Of a DNA stretch of 64,000 nt, positions 43,985 through 55,063 are shown piece after piece. The position numbers were made by a program, and so were the translations under genes. The notes below the pieces were generated by a model, which saw nothing but the letters and a program-made list of their open reading frames with translations, searched no databases and was not told the origin of the DNA. The first letter of the stretch is position 1. The number at the start of each line of letters is the position of its first letter. The DNA lies in the NCBI RefSeq assembly GCF_045679555.1, contig NC_092087.1:86021331-86085330 (forward strand), given 5' to 3'. This DNA is from Salvelinus alpinus. Lineage: Eukaryota > Chordata > Actinopteri > Salmoniformes > Salmonidae.

Positions 43985-44824
43985 TTCCTCTGACACCGCC
44001 TAGTTTATACAGTAGGTCCTGGATGGCAGGAAGCTTCTACCCAGTGATGTACTCGTCCGTCAGCAATCAAATTGTATTCATAAATCCCTTACAACATCAG
44101 CCGATGTCACAAAGTGCCATACAGAAACCCCAAAACAGCAAGCAATACAGATGCCCCACACTGCCAGGTCTCTTACCTCCTCATAGCCTGGTTCCTCTCT
44201 AGGTTTCTTCCTAGTGTGGTGTGCAATAGAGATTGGATCATCTGTGGATCTGTTGGGGCAGTATGCCAATTGGAGTGGGTCTAGTGTTTCTGGCATGATT
44301 GCTTGATGTGAGCCATTACCAGCCTTTCAAAGGACTTCATGGCTACCAATGTGAGTGGTATGGGGCGCTAATCATTTAGGCGGGTTACCTTTGCTTTCTT
44401 CGGCACAGGGACTATGTTGGTCTGTTTGAAACATGTAGGTATTACCGACTCGGTCAGGGAGAGGTTGACAATGTCAGTGAAGACACTTGCCTGGTAATCA
44501 GTCTGGCCCCGCGGCTTTGGGAATGTTTACCTGTTTAAAGGTCTTGCGCACATTGCCTATGGAGAGCCTGATCACACAGTCTTCCGGAACAGCTGGTGCT
44601 CTCGTGCATGCTTTAGTGCTGCTTTGCTCGAAGCGAGCATAAAAGGCTTTTAGCTCATCTGGTAGGCTCTCGTCACTGAGCAGCTTGTGGCTGGGTTTCC
44701 CTTTGTAGTCATGAATATTTTCCAAGCCCTTCCACATCCAACAAGCATCAGAGCCGGTGTAGTAGGATTCAATCTTAGTCCTGTATTGACGCTTCAGGAC
44801 AAGTCTCTGAATTTCCTTGAGTGG

Positions 44825-45620
44825 GCCAGCCAGAACCCTGACTTGAATCCAATCTAACATCTCTGGAGAGACCTGAAAATAGCTGTGCAGCAACGCTCTC
44901 CATCGAACTTGACAGAGCTTGAGAGGATCTACAGAGAAGAATGGGAGAAAAATCCCCAAATACAGGTGTGGCAAGCTTGTAGCATCAGACCCAAGGCTGC
45001 AATCGCTGCCAAAGCTGTTTCAACAAAGTATTGAGTAAAGGGTCTGAATACCTATGTAAATTTAATCACATTTTGATTTAATAAATTGGATTTCATTTCT
45101 AAATGTCACACCCTGATCTGTTTCACCTTTCTCGTGATTGTCTCTACCCCCTCCAGGTGTCACTTATTATCCCCCCTGTCTGTGCCAGTTTGTCTTGTAT
45201 GCTTTTCAAGGCAACCAGCATTTTCCCTTACTCCTGCTTCTATTCTCTTTTGTTAGTCCTCACGTTTTTTTTTTTACCCTTGCCTGTTTTCTGGACTCTG
45301 TACCCGCCTGCCTGACCATTCTGCCTGCCACTCTGTACCTCCTGGACTCTGAACTGGTTGACATTTTGCCTTTCCATGACCATTCTCTTGCCTAGCCCTT
45401 TTGGATTGTTTAATAAATATCAAGACTCAAACCATCTGCCTCCCATGTCTGCATCTGGGTCTCGCCTTGCTCTTATACTAAACCTGCTTTTGCTTTGACA
45501 TTGTTCGCTATTGTGTGTAGATTGATGAGAGAAAACCAATGTAATCAATTGTAGAAGGCTGTAACGTAACAAAATGTCAAACAAGTCAAGGGGTCTGAAT
45601 ACTTCCCGAAGCACAGTAAA
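44825..45620 (+). mobile_element. Tc1-like transposon, 3' half, split by a solo LTR
   Basis: The catalytic C-terminal part starts in the SEWASQNPDLNPI-type region (GCCAGCCAGAACCCTGACTT, 44826) and runs into the C-terminal helix and stop, then AAAGGGTCTGAATACC. After the LTR the element resumes (AAACCTGCTTTTGC) and ends with the terminal repeat GTCAAGGGGTCTGAATACTT near 45585-45606. Same family as the 5' half at 24668-25166. Confidence 0.85.
45104..45477 (+). mobile_element. Solo gypsy LTR in the Tc1 element
   Basis: Starts TGTCACACCCTGATC and ends CTTGCTCTTATA, 374 bp. A perfect 5-base target duplication CTAAA lies at 45099-45103 and 45478-45482. It contains TTTAATAAATATC, a polyadenylation-like signal near 45410. 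Confidence 0.8.
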
Positions 45621-46505
45621 TATTGATAAGTCACCTTGTAAAAATTCAGAAATGGTAGGTTGAGACTAATACAGTCAGGATAGTATAACGTATCCCATCA
45701 TACCCAAGACATTTAGTACAGTCTTCCAATACATTAATCAAGAGTCAATGACTTTATACCATTATGGTAGTTAAGGCTTTTTAATGCCACTGATGGTAAA
45801 CACCAACTGTGTGTCCAAATTCCTTTTCATCAATATAATGGTTAACGTTCTCTGTAGAAGTTGCAGAAAGGAAAATACCTACTGTAGCTATGTAGGCTTC
45901 TTGCTGGTTACCAATTGTCACAACAACAAAAAAACATAATAGGTTTGTTTTTCAATTCCAAATTAAACTAGCATGTGCATTTCTCTAAGAACCTAGAGGT
46001 AAATTTCAGTCAGATAACTGAAAAAAAAAAAAAGTTAACTGAAATCCACTATCATTCGCTTATGCCAGCTTAACCATAACCCATCTATACAGTTCAGTAT
46101 TGCAATATTATTACATTATCGGGGTACTGTTACTTTAATTACATTTGACTATATAAAACAAATACCCTACAAGTAAAAGTATATAATTAACAAAGTACTG
46201 AGTAAAAATAGTTTTAAAAATCCAACATGCCTTAGATATTTTGTCAATTTTTCTGTTACCTTAATGTTTTCACACATTACCTTTCCCTTTCAATTTAAGG
46301 GAGAAGTAGCAAATGTGCTGTAGGAGGTAATTAAATTGGTTGCAACAAAGGCACATCTGTGTGGGCCAAAAAAAATACCATAATTTCTATCAGCATGTTA
46401 AATGCACAACCAGAGTGAAACAAATTCCAGACCACCTTTACTCCACACACAGAGACACGTACAAAGCTCTCCCTACACTTGGCAAATCTTACCATAATTA
46501 TCAGG
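45621..46505. other. No gene; hAT-like scraps
   Basis: AT-rich. Bases about 46140-46215 resemble the end of the hAT-like family (AAGTAAAAGTATATAA). A poly-A run lies at 46021-46033. No coding frame. Confidence 0.4.
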
Positions 46506-47690
46506 TATGAGGGTAAGACCCATATGCAGACCACGTCGAAGAAACAATAGTTTAATACTCAAACAGGGGCAAGCAATAGTAACTTTAGTTAACTCTACCT
46601 ACATGAACATACTACGTCAACCATCCGGTGCCCCCGCACATTCACTCTGTACCGGCACCCCCCTGTATATATTGTTATTTTTTAATGCTGCTCTTTAATT
46701 ACTTGTTACTTTTATCTATTATTCTTATCTGTATTTTTTTAACTGCACAGTTGGTTAGGGGCCGTAAGTAAGCATTTCACTGTAAGGTCTATACCTGTTG
46801 TATTCAGCGCATGTGACTAATAAAATTTGATTTGACAGTACAAGGCAGGCAGGAGTCAGTAACCAGAGGTGTGGCAACGGTACCGGACGGCAGGCAGGCT
46901 CAGGTTTTGGGTAGGCAGACGTCAGAAACAGGAGACAAAGAGCTGTGACATATGAGTTTAACTCTGGACACATTTCCTGGAGGTTGATACCCCTGGAAAC
47001 ACTTGAACAGAGATAGGCCCGTGGCAGAGCAGGGTAGGGTGTCGCGGGCGTACTCGACCCACACCAGCTGCTGGCTCCAGGTGGTGGGGTTGGCCGAGAC
47101 CAGGCAGTGCAGAGTAGTCTCTAGATCCTGGTTTGCTCGCTCCGACTTGCCATTGGACTCGGGGTGGAACCCAGAGGACAGGCTGGCTAACGACACAATG
47201 AGGGCGCAGAATGCCTTCCAGACCCGGGATGAGAACTGAGGCCTCCGGTCGGAGACCAGGTCCACCGGCAGTCCACGGATCCGGAAGACGTGCTACACCA
47301 TGGGCTGGGCCGTCTCCTTAGCCAAGGGGAGTTTGGGGAGAGGAATGAAGTGGGCGGCTTTGGAAAACCGGATGACAGTGTTGCCCTCAGACGGGAGGGT
47401 GTGGGGGAGAAACCCGGGACAAAATCCAGGGATATGTTGCTCGGCTCTCCATTAAAGCGTTCTGGAGGAGGTAACCTGGGGTTCCCAGGAAGGTAGAGTG
47501 GCCGGTGGGATGGCGCTGCTAACCGTCGAGTGACTGAGGAGCGGTGGGGTTACCCCCGTGGCAAGCTGCCCTCCAGAGAACCCGCAGATTTGCTCTAGCA
47601 GCATGTCCAACGCCCGGGTATGGCGGGTCAGTAACCAGAGGTGGGTCAAAGGTACCAGATGGCAGGCAGGTTCAGGGTAGGGGTAGGCAG
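46506..47690 (-). mobile_element. Ty3/gypsy relic with integrase fragment
   Basis: On the minus strand at 47265-46900 a frame holds part of a retrotransposon integrase: [16 protein letters not shown], then [15 protein letters not shown], in which the Glu of KSERAN is the third catalytic residue. Upstream pieces of the same polyprotein lie at 47270-47690 in broken frames. Left of it are non-coding/LTR-like sequences interrupted by a LINE tail. Dead. Confidence 0.75.
46596..46836 (+). mobile_element. 5'-truncated LINE insertion
   Basis: A 240-bp LINE 3' end (CTCTGTACCGGCACCCCCCT, TAAGCATTTCACTGTAAGGT, ending AATAAAATTTGATTTGA) inside the gypsy-related block. Confidence 0.8.
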
Positions 47691-47739
47691 AGATCATAAA
47701 TCAAACGGGAAGCAAAGGTCCAGGTCGACAGGCAGGCAG

Positions 47740-48655
47740 AGAGTTCAGGTGGGCAGGCTCAGGGTCAGGCTCAGGGTCAGGCAGAGTGGTCAGGTAGGCA
47801 GGCACAGGGGCAGGCAGAGTGGTCGGGTGGTCAGGCTCAGGGTCAGGTGGTCAGGCTCAGGGGCAGGCAGAGTGTTCAGGCTCAGGGTCAGGCAGTGTTC
47901 AGGTGGGCAGGCAGAGTGTTCAGGTAGGCAGGCTCAGGGTCAGGCAGAGTGTTCAGGTGGGCAGGCACAGGGGCAGGCAGAGTGGTCAGGGTCAGGTGGT
48001 CAGGCAGAGTGTTCAGGCTCAGGGTCAGGCAGAGTGTTCAGGTGGGCAGGCACAGGGGCAGGCAGAGTGTTCAGGTGGGCAGGCTCAGGGTCAGGCAGAG
48101 TGTTCAGGTAGGCAGGCTCATGGTCAGGCAGAGTTGTCAGGCTCAGGGTCAGGCAGAGTGGTCAGGTAGGCAGGCACAGGCTCAGGCAGAGTGTTCAGGT
48201 GGGCAGGCACAGGGGCAGGCAGAGTGTTCAGGTAGGCAGGCACAGGGGCAGGCAGAGTGTTCAGGTAGGCAGGCTCAGGGTCAGGCAGAGTGGTCAAGTG
48301 GGCAGGCTGAGGGTCAGGCAGAGTGTTCAGGTAGGCAGGCACAGGGGCAGGCAGAGTGGGCAGGCTAAGGGCCAGGCAGAGTGGTCAGGCTCAGGCAGAG
48401 TGGTCAGGTGGGCAGGCTAAGGGTCAGGCAGAGTGTTCAGGTAGGCAGGCACAGGGGCAGGCAGAGTGGGCAGGCTAAGGGCCAGGCAGAGTGGTCAGGC
48501 TCAGGCAGAGTGGTCAGGTGGGCAGGCTAAGGGTCAGGCAGAGTGTTCAGGTAGGCAGGCACAGGGGCAGGCAGAGTGGTCAGGCTCAGGCAGAGTGGTC
48601 AGGCAGAGTGGTCAGGTGGGCAGGCTGAGTGTTCAGGTAGGCAGGCTCAGTCATT
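47740..48655. repeat. GC-rich minisatellite (GGTCAGGCAGAGTGTTCAGG family)
   Basis: About 0.9 kb of interleaved words CAGGCAGAGTG, TTCAGGTAGGCAGG, CACAGGGGCAGG and CTCAGGGTCAGG with a dominant period near 34 bases. An imperfect duplication of about 118 bases occurs (48316-48433 versus 48434-48551). Frames are open on both strands for up to 156 codons but have only repeat-derived composition. Confidence 0.92.
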
Positions 48656-49309
48656 AACAGGCTCAGTCATTAACATGCATGACGACCAGAACAACATGTC
48701 AGAGAAGGGAGTTACTGTATTAGAGTGGGTCCTAAATTTCTGAAATGGACAAAATGTCCCCCATTTCCACTTTTATTTAAATACAGAACCATGTTAACAA
48801 TATGTTGACTATTCTATATGGAATGTTTATAATATATTAGAATGTGTTGCCTTGTCCCTCTGAGTTCTACACGGAACAGGTCAAAGTTCCATTTACATTT
48901 GGTCAGTTCCATGATGTCATTCATTCTATTCTACAAACCCATTAAATGTACACTCTTGTCAGCTGCATCAACGGGGTACTGAAGGTTCCAGTGTTCTAGA
49001 CTAGAGCTCCACCTACTGGCATCTCAACATTACTGCAACCTCCGAATAATAATGTTGGGCTAATATCAATATTACAAACTGGAAATGAATCAGATAGAAT
49101 GGTAAAACACAACACTGTGTACTTGACAAAGTCACATTTAAATCACACAAACACTGATGTCTGTAGTATTACAACATGCCACTATCATATTATGTTACGC
49201 TGTTGACCCTTGTGTACAGTACTGGTAGTAGCATTAGTTAGCAGAGGAATCAGTATCATCATCGCCATAGTCTGCTGTATTGACTGCTGCTGTCCATATA
49301 CTGTATAGT

Positions 49310-49655
49310 CTAATGTAGCCTGTTATCCATATAGTATAATGTAGCCTGTTATCCATATAGTATAATGTAGCCTGCTGTATTGACTGCTGCTGTCTATATA
49401 CTAAATAGTCTCATGTAGCCTGTCATCCATTTATAGTCTAATCTAGCCTGTCATCCATATATAGTCTAATTTAGCCTGTTATCCATATATAGTCTAATTT
49501 AGCCTGTTATCCATATATAGTCTAATGTAGCCTGTTATCCATATATCGTCTAATGTAGCCTGTTATCCATATATAGTCTAATGTAGCCTGTTATCCATAT
49601 ATAGTCTAATGCAGCCTGTTCTCCATATATAGTCTAATCTAGCCTGTCATCTATA
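49310..49655. repeat. 28-bp minisatellite (copy A)
   Basis: About twelve units of the TAGCCTGTTATCCATATATA type, with more variants than copy B. Confidence 0.92.
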
Positions 49656-49661
49656 TATAGT

Positions 49662-50119
49662 TGTCATGACTTCAGACGAATTCGGCTCCTCTCCTTGTTC
49701 TGGTGGCGTTTGGAGGTCGACGTCACCGGCTTTCTAGCCATCTTCGCTCCATTTGTTCATTGTTCCATTTGTTTTGTCTTGTTCCCTGCACACCTGGTTT
49801 ACATTCCCTAATCACACTGCATGTATTTATTCCTCTGTTCCCCCCAATGTCTTTGTGTGAAATTGTTTTGTTACGTGTTTAGTGTGATGCGCCAGACTGG
49901 TTTTTCCCCCCGGGTATCGTATTTTGACCCGTTGTTTTTATTTGTCATACATTTGTATATTTGTGAGTGTTTTCACACTTATTGAATTTTACCTGTGGCT
50001 GGAGGATTTTGGACGCAGTTGCGTCTGTCTTTTGTGCTTTTGCCAAATAAAAGTGCGCCTGATCACAACTCACTGCTCTCCTGCACCTGACTTCGCATCA
50101 GTAGCACACAACCCTGACA
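49662..50119 (+). mobile_element. Ty3/gypsy 5' LTR (copy A)
   Basis: TGTCATGACTTC to ACCCTGACA, 458 bp. Only single-base differences from 26658-27115 are obvious. Confidence 0.85.
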
Positions 50120-50135
50120 GAATTTCACACCACCC

Positions 50136-50639
50136 ATGGAGGCAGCAGGAGCAGGTACCACGGTCAGAGGAGTCGACGAGCGCATCCGGGAACACTCGGC
50201 AATGCTGCAACATCTCGGTGCCACGGTGGATCGCGTTGTCCAGACCATGGACCGTTGGGAGAGACAGGAAGTCTCTCCAGTGCCTCGACCAGCGCAACCG
50301 GAGTTACCTCTACCCGTCCCTCCTGGATCCAATCCCAGTGGGATGCGTCTCTCCCTTCCCAGGGAGTATGGTGGGACGGCAGCACGGTGCCAGAGGTTCC
50401 TATTACAGCTGGACCTATACCTGGCCACCGTTCACCCAGCTCCCTCGGGAAGGGAGAGGGTGTCCGCCCTCGTCTCAAGCCTCTCGGGGAGAGCTCTGGA
50501 GTGGGCAAACACCGTGTGGGGAGAAGGAGACGCAGCGTTGGACCACATCGAGGAGTTCACCCGCCACTTCCAGGCCGTCTTCGACCATCCGCCCGAGGGT
50601 AGCAATAAGATGTCTTATCTGCATAATATGCTTATGTGA
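50136..50639 (+). CDS. Gypsy gag N-terminal fragment, open frame (copy A)
   Basis: A frame of 167 codons. The first 155 are retrotransposon gag of the sushi-like/PEG10-RTL-like type: an N-terminal helix (VDERIREHSAMLQHLGATVDRVV), a Pro-rich linker (PRPAQPELPLPVPPG), then capsid motifs LPREYGGTAARCQRFLLQLD and SLSGRALEWAN. The last 12 codons (after the PPEG) come from unrelated downstream sequence, so it is a chimeric end; capsid C-terminus and zinc knuckle are missing. The frame has stayed open while its paralog at 27132 has a stop. Most likely a relic. Confidence 0.75.
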   Translation: MEAAGAGTTVRGVDERIREHSAMLQHLGATVDRVVQTMDRWERQEVSPVPRPAQPELPLPVPPGSNPSGMRLSLPREYGGTAARCQRFLLQLDLYLATVHPAPSGRERVSALVSSLSGRALEWANTVWGEGDAALDHIEEFTRHFQAVFDHPPEGSNKMSYLHNMLM

Positions 50640-51488
50640 TATACTTGTTATTAGAATGTATCCCTTTGGACTCTGGTGGCAGTTGCACTTCTTCCCTCAG
50701 CTGGGGCTCAGTCACTTGGGGCCCAGAGAGGGGAGAGGTCAGGGTTGTCTTTCACATATCCCTGGTGCTATGCAGAATATCAGACAGGGAAGAGGACAGG
50801 ATGGAACATTGTCTTCATATGTGAATGTGTCTTTACCTGTTCTTAAACAATGTGAAGGGATGGCGTGATAAATGGGGAACCAATTACTTGTCTCCACAAT
50901 GTCTGTGCTCAAGTCACTCCCTCCTTTGGCATTGGGGGGAGGTGAATGTCAGTGTCTGGAACCATTGTATGTCCTCTCTGATGTTGCACTTATCCTGGGA
51001 TAGTGTATGACCTAGAGGCTCACTCCCCTCAGTGAGCTTGTCCAGGAGTGGGGTCAAGAAGGGGTTTTACTTGAGATGGGGGTATCTAGAGTTGACAATT
51101 GAGTTATGCCATTGGATGAGTTGGTGTTTTTGTGCTATAAAGTACCAGGAACGAGAATAGAACCTCGTCTTAGGGGCCAAACTGAACGATAATTTATAGC
51201 GAATGCTATCTGGCTACGGGATACTCCTTTCTCATTTATAAAGTCTCACTTTGTGAACTGTTCCTAATATCTGTGGTTTGTTATGTCGACTAGGGGGTGG
51301 ATCTTTGCTATAAAAGATCTCAGTAGCCATTGTGTTGTCACTCTCAACGGTTCATGAGAAATGTTGAATCGTTGAAAGTCATTGCTATTGCAAAGCTCTT
51401 ATGATTAAAGATTTAGTTTAAGTATAACTCTGACTGGTGTGATAAGTTTGTCTCTCCTTATTTGGTAGTAAAGAAATGAACCACCACA
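50635..51488 (+). mobile_element. LTR-like block (copy A)
   Basis: TGTGATATAC to ACCACCACA, about 854 bp, with GCTATAAAAGAT near 51308 and ATTAAAG near 51404. Paralog of 27630-28487. The fusion of gag fragment to this block is identical in both copies, so it occurred before the duplication. Confidence 0.55.
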
Positions 51489-51506
51489 CCTTCTTTAGAC
51501 TAGTTG

Positions 51507-51690
51507 AGAATCTGGAGCATCAGCATTTGTGGGTTCGATTTATTTGTTATTCTTATCTCTTGCTTTTTGGGGGGTATTTTCTTAAAACTGCGTTGTTGGT
51601 TAAGGGCTTTTAAGTAAGCATTTTACTGTAAGGTCTACCTACCCCTGTTGTATTCAGTGCATGTGATGAATACAATTGTATTTGATTTAA
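51507..51690 (+). mobile_element. LINE 3' tail (copy A)
   Basis: Paralog of 33227-33412. Confidence 0.75.
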
Positions 51691-51694
51691 TTTA

Positions 51695-52925
51695 ATACTA
51701 CTCCTAAACACAACCCACAGTCACCGTGTCTCATGTTAATACTACTCCTAAACACAACCCACCATCACTATCATGTTAATACTACTCCTAATCACAACCC
51801 ACCATCACTATCATGTCAATACTTCTCCTAATCACAACCCACCATCACTGTGTCTCATGTCAATACTTCTCCTAAACACAACCCACCATCACTGTGTCTC
51901 ATGTTAATACTACTCCTAAACACAACCCACCATCACTGTGTCTCATGTTAATACTACTCCTAAACACAACCACCATCACTGTGTCTCATGTTAATACTAC
52001 TCCTAAACACAACCCACCATCACTGTGTCTCGTGTTAATACTACTCCTAAACACAACCCACCATCACTGTCATGTTAATACTACTCCTAAACACAACCCA
52101 CCATCACTGTGTCTCATGTTAATACTACTGATAAACACAACCCACCATCACTGTGTCTCGTGTTAATACTACTCCTAAACACAACCCAAAGTCACTGTGT
52201 CTCATGTTAATACTACTCCTAAACACAACCCACCATCACTGTGTCTCATGTCAAAACTACTCCTAAACACAACCCACCATCACTGTGTCTCATGTTAATA
52301 CTACTCCTAAACACAACCCACCATCACTGTGTTTCATGTTAATACTACTCCTAAACACAACCCTCCATCACTGTGTCTCATGTTAATACTACTCCTAAAC
52401 ACAAGCCAAAGTCACTGTGTCTCATGTTAATACCACTCCTAAACACAACCCACCATCGCTGTCTCATGTTAATACTACTCTTAAACACAACCCACCAGCA
52501 CTGTGTCTCATGTTAATACTACTCCTAAACACAACCCACCATCACTGTGTCTCATGATAATACTACTCCTAAACACAACCCACCATCACTGTCTCATGTT
52601 AATACTACTCTTAAACACAACCCACCAGCACTGTGTCTCATGATAATACTACTCCTAAACACAACCCACCATCACTGTGTCTCATGTTAATACTACTCCT
52701 AAACACAACCCACCATCACTGTGTCTCATGTCAATACTTCTCCTAAACACAACCCACCATCACTGTGTCTCATGTTAATACTACTCCTAAACACAACCCA
52801 AAGTCACTGTCTCTTGTTAATACTACTCCTAAACACAACCCACCATCACTGTGTCTCATGTTAATACTACTCCTAAACACAACCCACCATCACTGTGTCT
52901 CATGTTAATACTACTCCTAAACCTC
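51695..52925. repeat. 44-bp minisatellite, long allele (copy A)
   Basis: About 28 units of the TAATACTACTCCTAAACACA type, several with small deletions (CACTATCATG, CACTGTCATG) or the variant CCCAAAGTCACTG. Confidence 0.94.
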
Positions 52926-53469
52926 TTATGAAACATCAACTCAATCACTCTTATTCTATCTGTCACTTTTACTTTAGGGCCATTTTCAAAATGCCTCCAC
53001 CACAATCTGTTGCTCTCAGAGCTCTTAAAATAGCATGTACACGTCTTTATGTGAAACCACATGTACAACGTACATCCCGTCTTTTCTAGCACACAATATA
53101 GCTCAGTATTTGTCAAGGGTGCCAATCACTTTGGTTGAGACACAGTTATACTTGACCCTGTTATACTTTGACAGTGAACATGACCCTATTGAATGGAGAT
53201 CTGGGTGTTACTGGCAAACTCTGCTGATCATGTTTTAAACATGTAAATGAATAAACTGAACTAAACTAAACACATGAAACCACAGTCCAGGGTCAGTATT
53301 CACAAAGTGTATCAGAGTAGGAGAGCTGATCTGGGATCAGTTTAGCCTTTTAGATCATAATTATATGGACCATCTGAGACACTTTATGAATACAGGCCCT
53401 GATGTAACAACCAAAACACAGTTCAAAATAAACCAACAAGAACAAAGACACAGTAAGTCATGTGATGTA

Positions 53470-53680
53470 TGGCTAAAAACATCAAAAACTATATTCCAAG
53501 ATATCGTCAAGTGTACTTACAGAGTGAAGTGAAGGGGAAGGTCTTGAACAGTTAGTCAACGTACTGTCACTGTGTGGAAACAATAAGTAATCTACTGTAA
53601 GTGTTAGTAGAAGCAAGCTTAGTCTAAGTGTGAGTTCTGTGGTTGACACATTTTAAAAGTAGTCTCGTCAGGGCATTAAC
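53470..53680 (-). promoter_or_regulatory. Putative receptor leader exon (copy 3)
   Basis: Same block as at 25380 and 34200, with exon end at 53521 and donor GTAAGTACAC. No Ig exon lies within 30 kb downstream on the minus strand. Confidence 0.35.
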
Positions 53681-55063
53681 ATGCAGGAACAGCATGTCAC
53701 ATAAGGGATGTTACTGTATCTAAATAGAAAATGTGCTAAAGTCAGAATACTGTAGTTGCATTTCTTAATTTGAGGAGTGGGCCTACATGTTTTACAAGAG
53801 ACACAATGTGACCCATTCCCATCACTCCTCATCAGCTGGTACTGAAGGTTCCAGAACAGATGAAATGGGAGTATCTTTGGTACCAGTGTTCTAGACTAGA
53901 GCTCTCCCTACTGACATCTCAACATTACTGCAGCTTCCAGGCTTCATATGTCCCTACTAGTCCGATGAAAATATACAAAATTAAAGGTAGAAAATGTCAA
54001 AAATATATATAGAATAAACCAGGCTTACCACGTAAAAATACTGTGTTATTGGGACTTATGTTGAACTGGTGTTTGAATTGAGTGAACTGGTGATCTCAGC
54101 TAGCTTGTTAGCTACATGAAGAGGCTGTTATTCAGTGATAAACAAGTATTTCTGTGCATCACACAGCTACTCTGAATCTACTGGATTGTGAACAATACGA
54201 TATGCTGCCGCTGAATTACAGCAAAATCCCATAGTTAACTAGTGAGCTAGCTAGTTAGCTAACTTTTATCTATCAACGTTAACTAGCTAGAAACAACAGA
54301 CATCAGTGAGCTGTCATTATGCCAAGGCCAAGGCAAGCTGCTCTGAGTTTTCAGTGTGTTCTTGTGTGAAAGAGATGTGTTCAGCTCACTGATCTTCAGA
54401 ACAACGGACCCAAAGTGAACCCTGACATGCATATAACTAAATCTGTCTGTCTGTCTGGGATTATTATGTCCTACTGTATCTGCATGATGCGTGTTTTTTG
54501 AAAATGACATTGAATAATCTTTCATGTAATTGTTTATTGCTGCTTCGTTATTGTTATTTTATTGTGTAATTCATTTTTTTAGCATTTTTATAATTTCAAA
54601 AATCTCATATTTTCTTACATAAAAACAACTGCACTGCATTGTTGGTTTAAGGGCTTGTCAGTAACCATTTCACAGTAAGGTTGTATTCAGCGCATGTGAC
54701 AAGTACAATTTGATGTGATTTGTGTGTTTAGTTGCTGGACATTGCTCCCTCTGACACTGGGTTTCTGAACCTCTAAAAGTCTGAGCCGTTTGGGGGGTTC
54801 TACTAGCTGACATATGGAATTGTTTTAAGTTCTAATTTGATTTTGAATTATAGTATCCCTTTAGGTAAAAACATTAAATACATAAAAATGATTTGATAAA
54901 ATATTGAATTTGGCCTTTACTGCTATAGACAATACAAACGCATTGAACAACACATTCATAAATGGTTAAAAAAAAGAGTGAAAAAATGTATCATAAGGAC
55001 TAATGTTTTGAAGTGACTGTCCTCTATCTAGGAGATATAACAAAATGTGTTTTTTTGGACACA

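Larger units (their letters stand above)
41605..44830 (-). mobile_element. Old LINE on the minus strand, in pieces
   Basis: The 3' region is seen at 41605-41638 and 42642-42800 (plus-strand ACTTACAAGCCCTTAA, then CCAACAATTTAG, ATACATGGGGTACCGGTACA) and coding pieces at about 43985-44040 and 44210-44830. The latter read on the minus strand as PETLDPLQLAYCPNRSTDD and, nearer the N-terminus, WKGLENIHDYKGKP and [18 protein letters not shown], from the reverse-transcriptase fingers of a Rex1-like LINE. Other elements are inserted into it. Frames are heavily broken. Confidence 0.7.

Noticed and set aside
24668..45620. Single Tc1 element split by 20 kb of insertion
   Set aside because: The 5' half (24668-25166) ends before the catalytic core and the 3' half begins inside it with a gap in the protein, so they are two separate fragments of one family.
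47641..48368. Several overlapping repeat-protein-like frames (QAQGQAECSG type)
   Set aside because: Composition and overlap in several frames follow from the GC-rich minisatellite; no start context, splice site or conserved domain.
49924..50868. 314-codon plus-strand frame overlapping the gypsy gag
   Set aside because: It crosses the LTR end and is in a different frame from the gag motifs; a shadow of the true gag frame.
51894..52166. Repeat-type frame in the 44-bp minisatellite
   Set aside because: Pure repeat translation without any domain.
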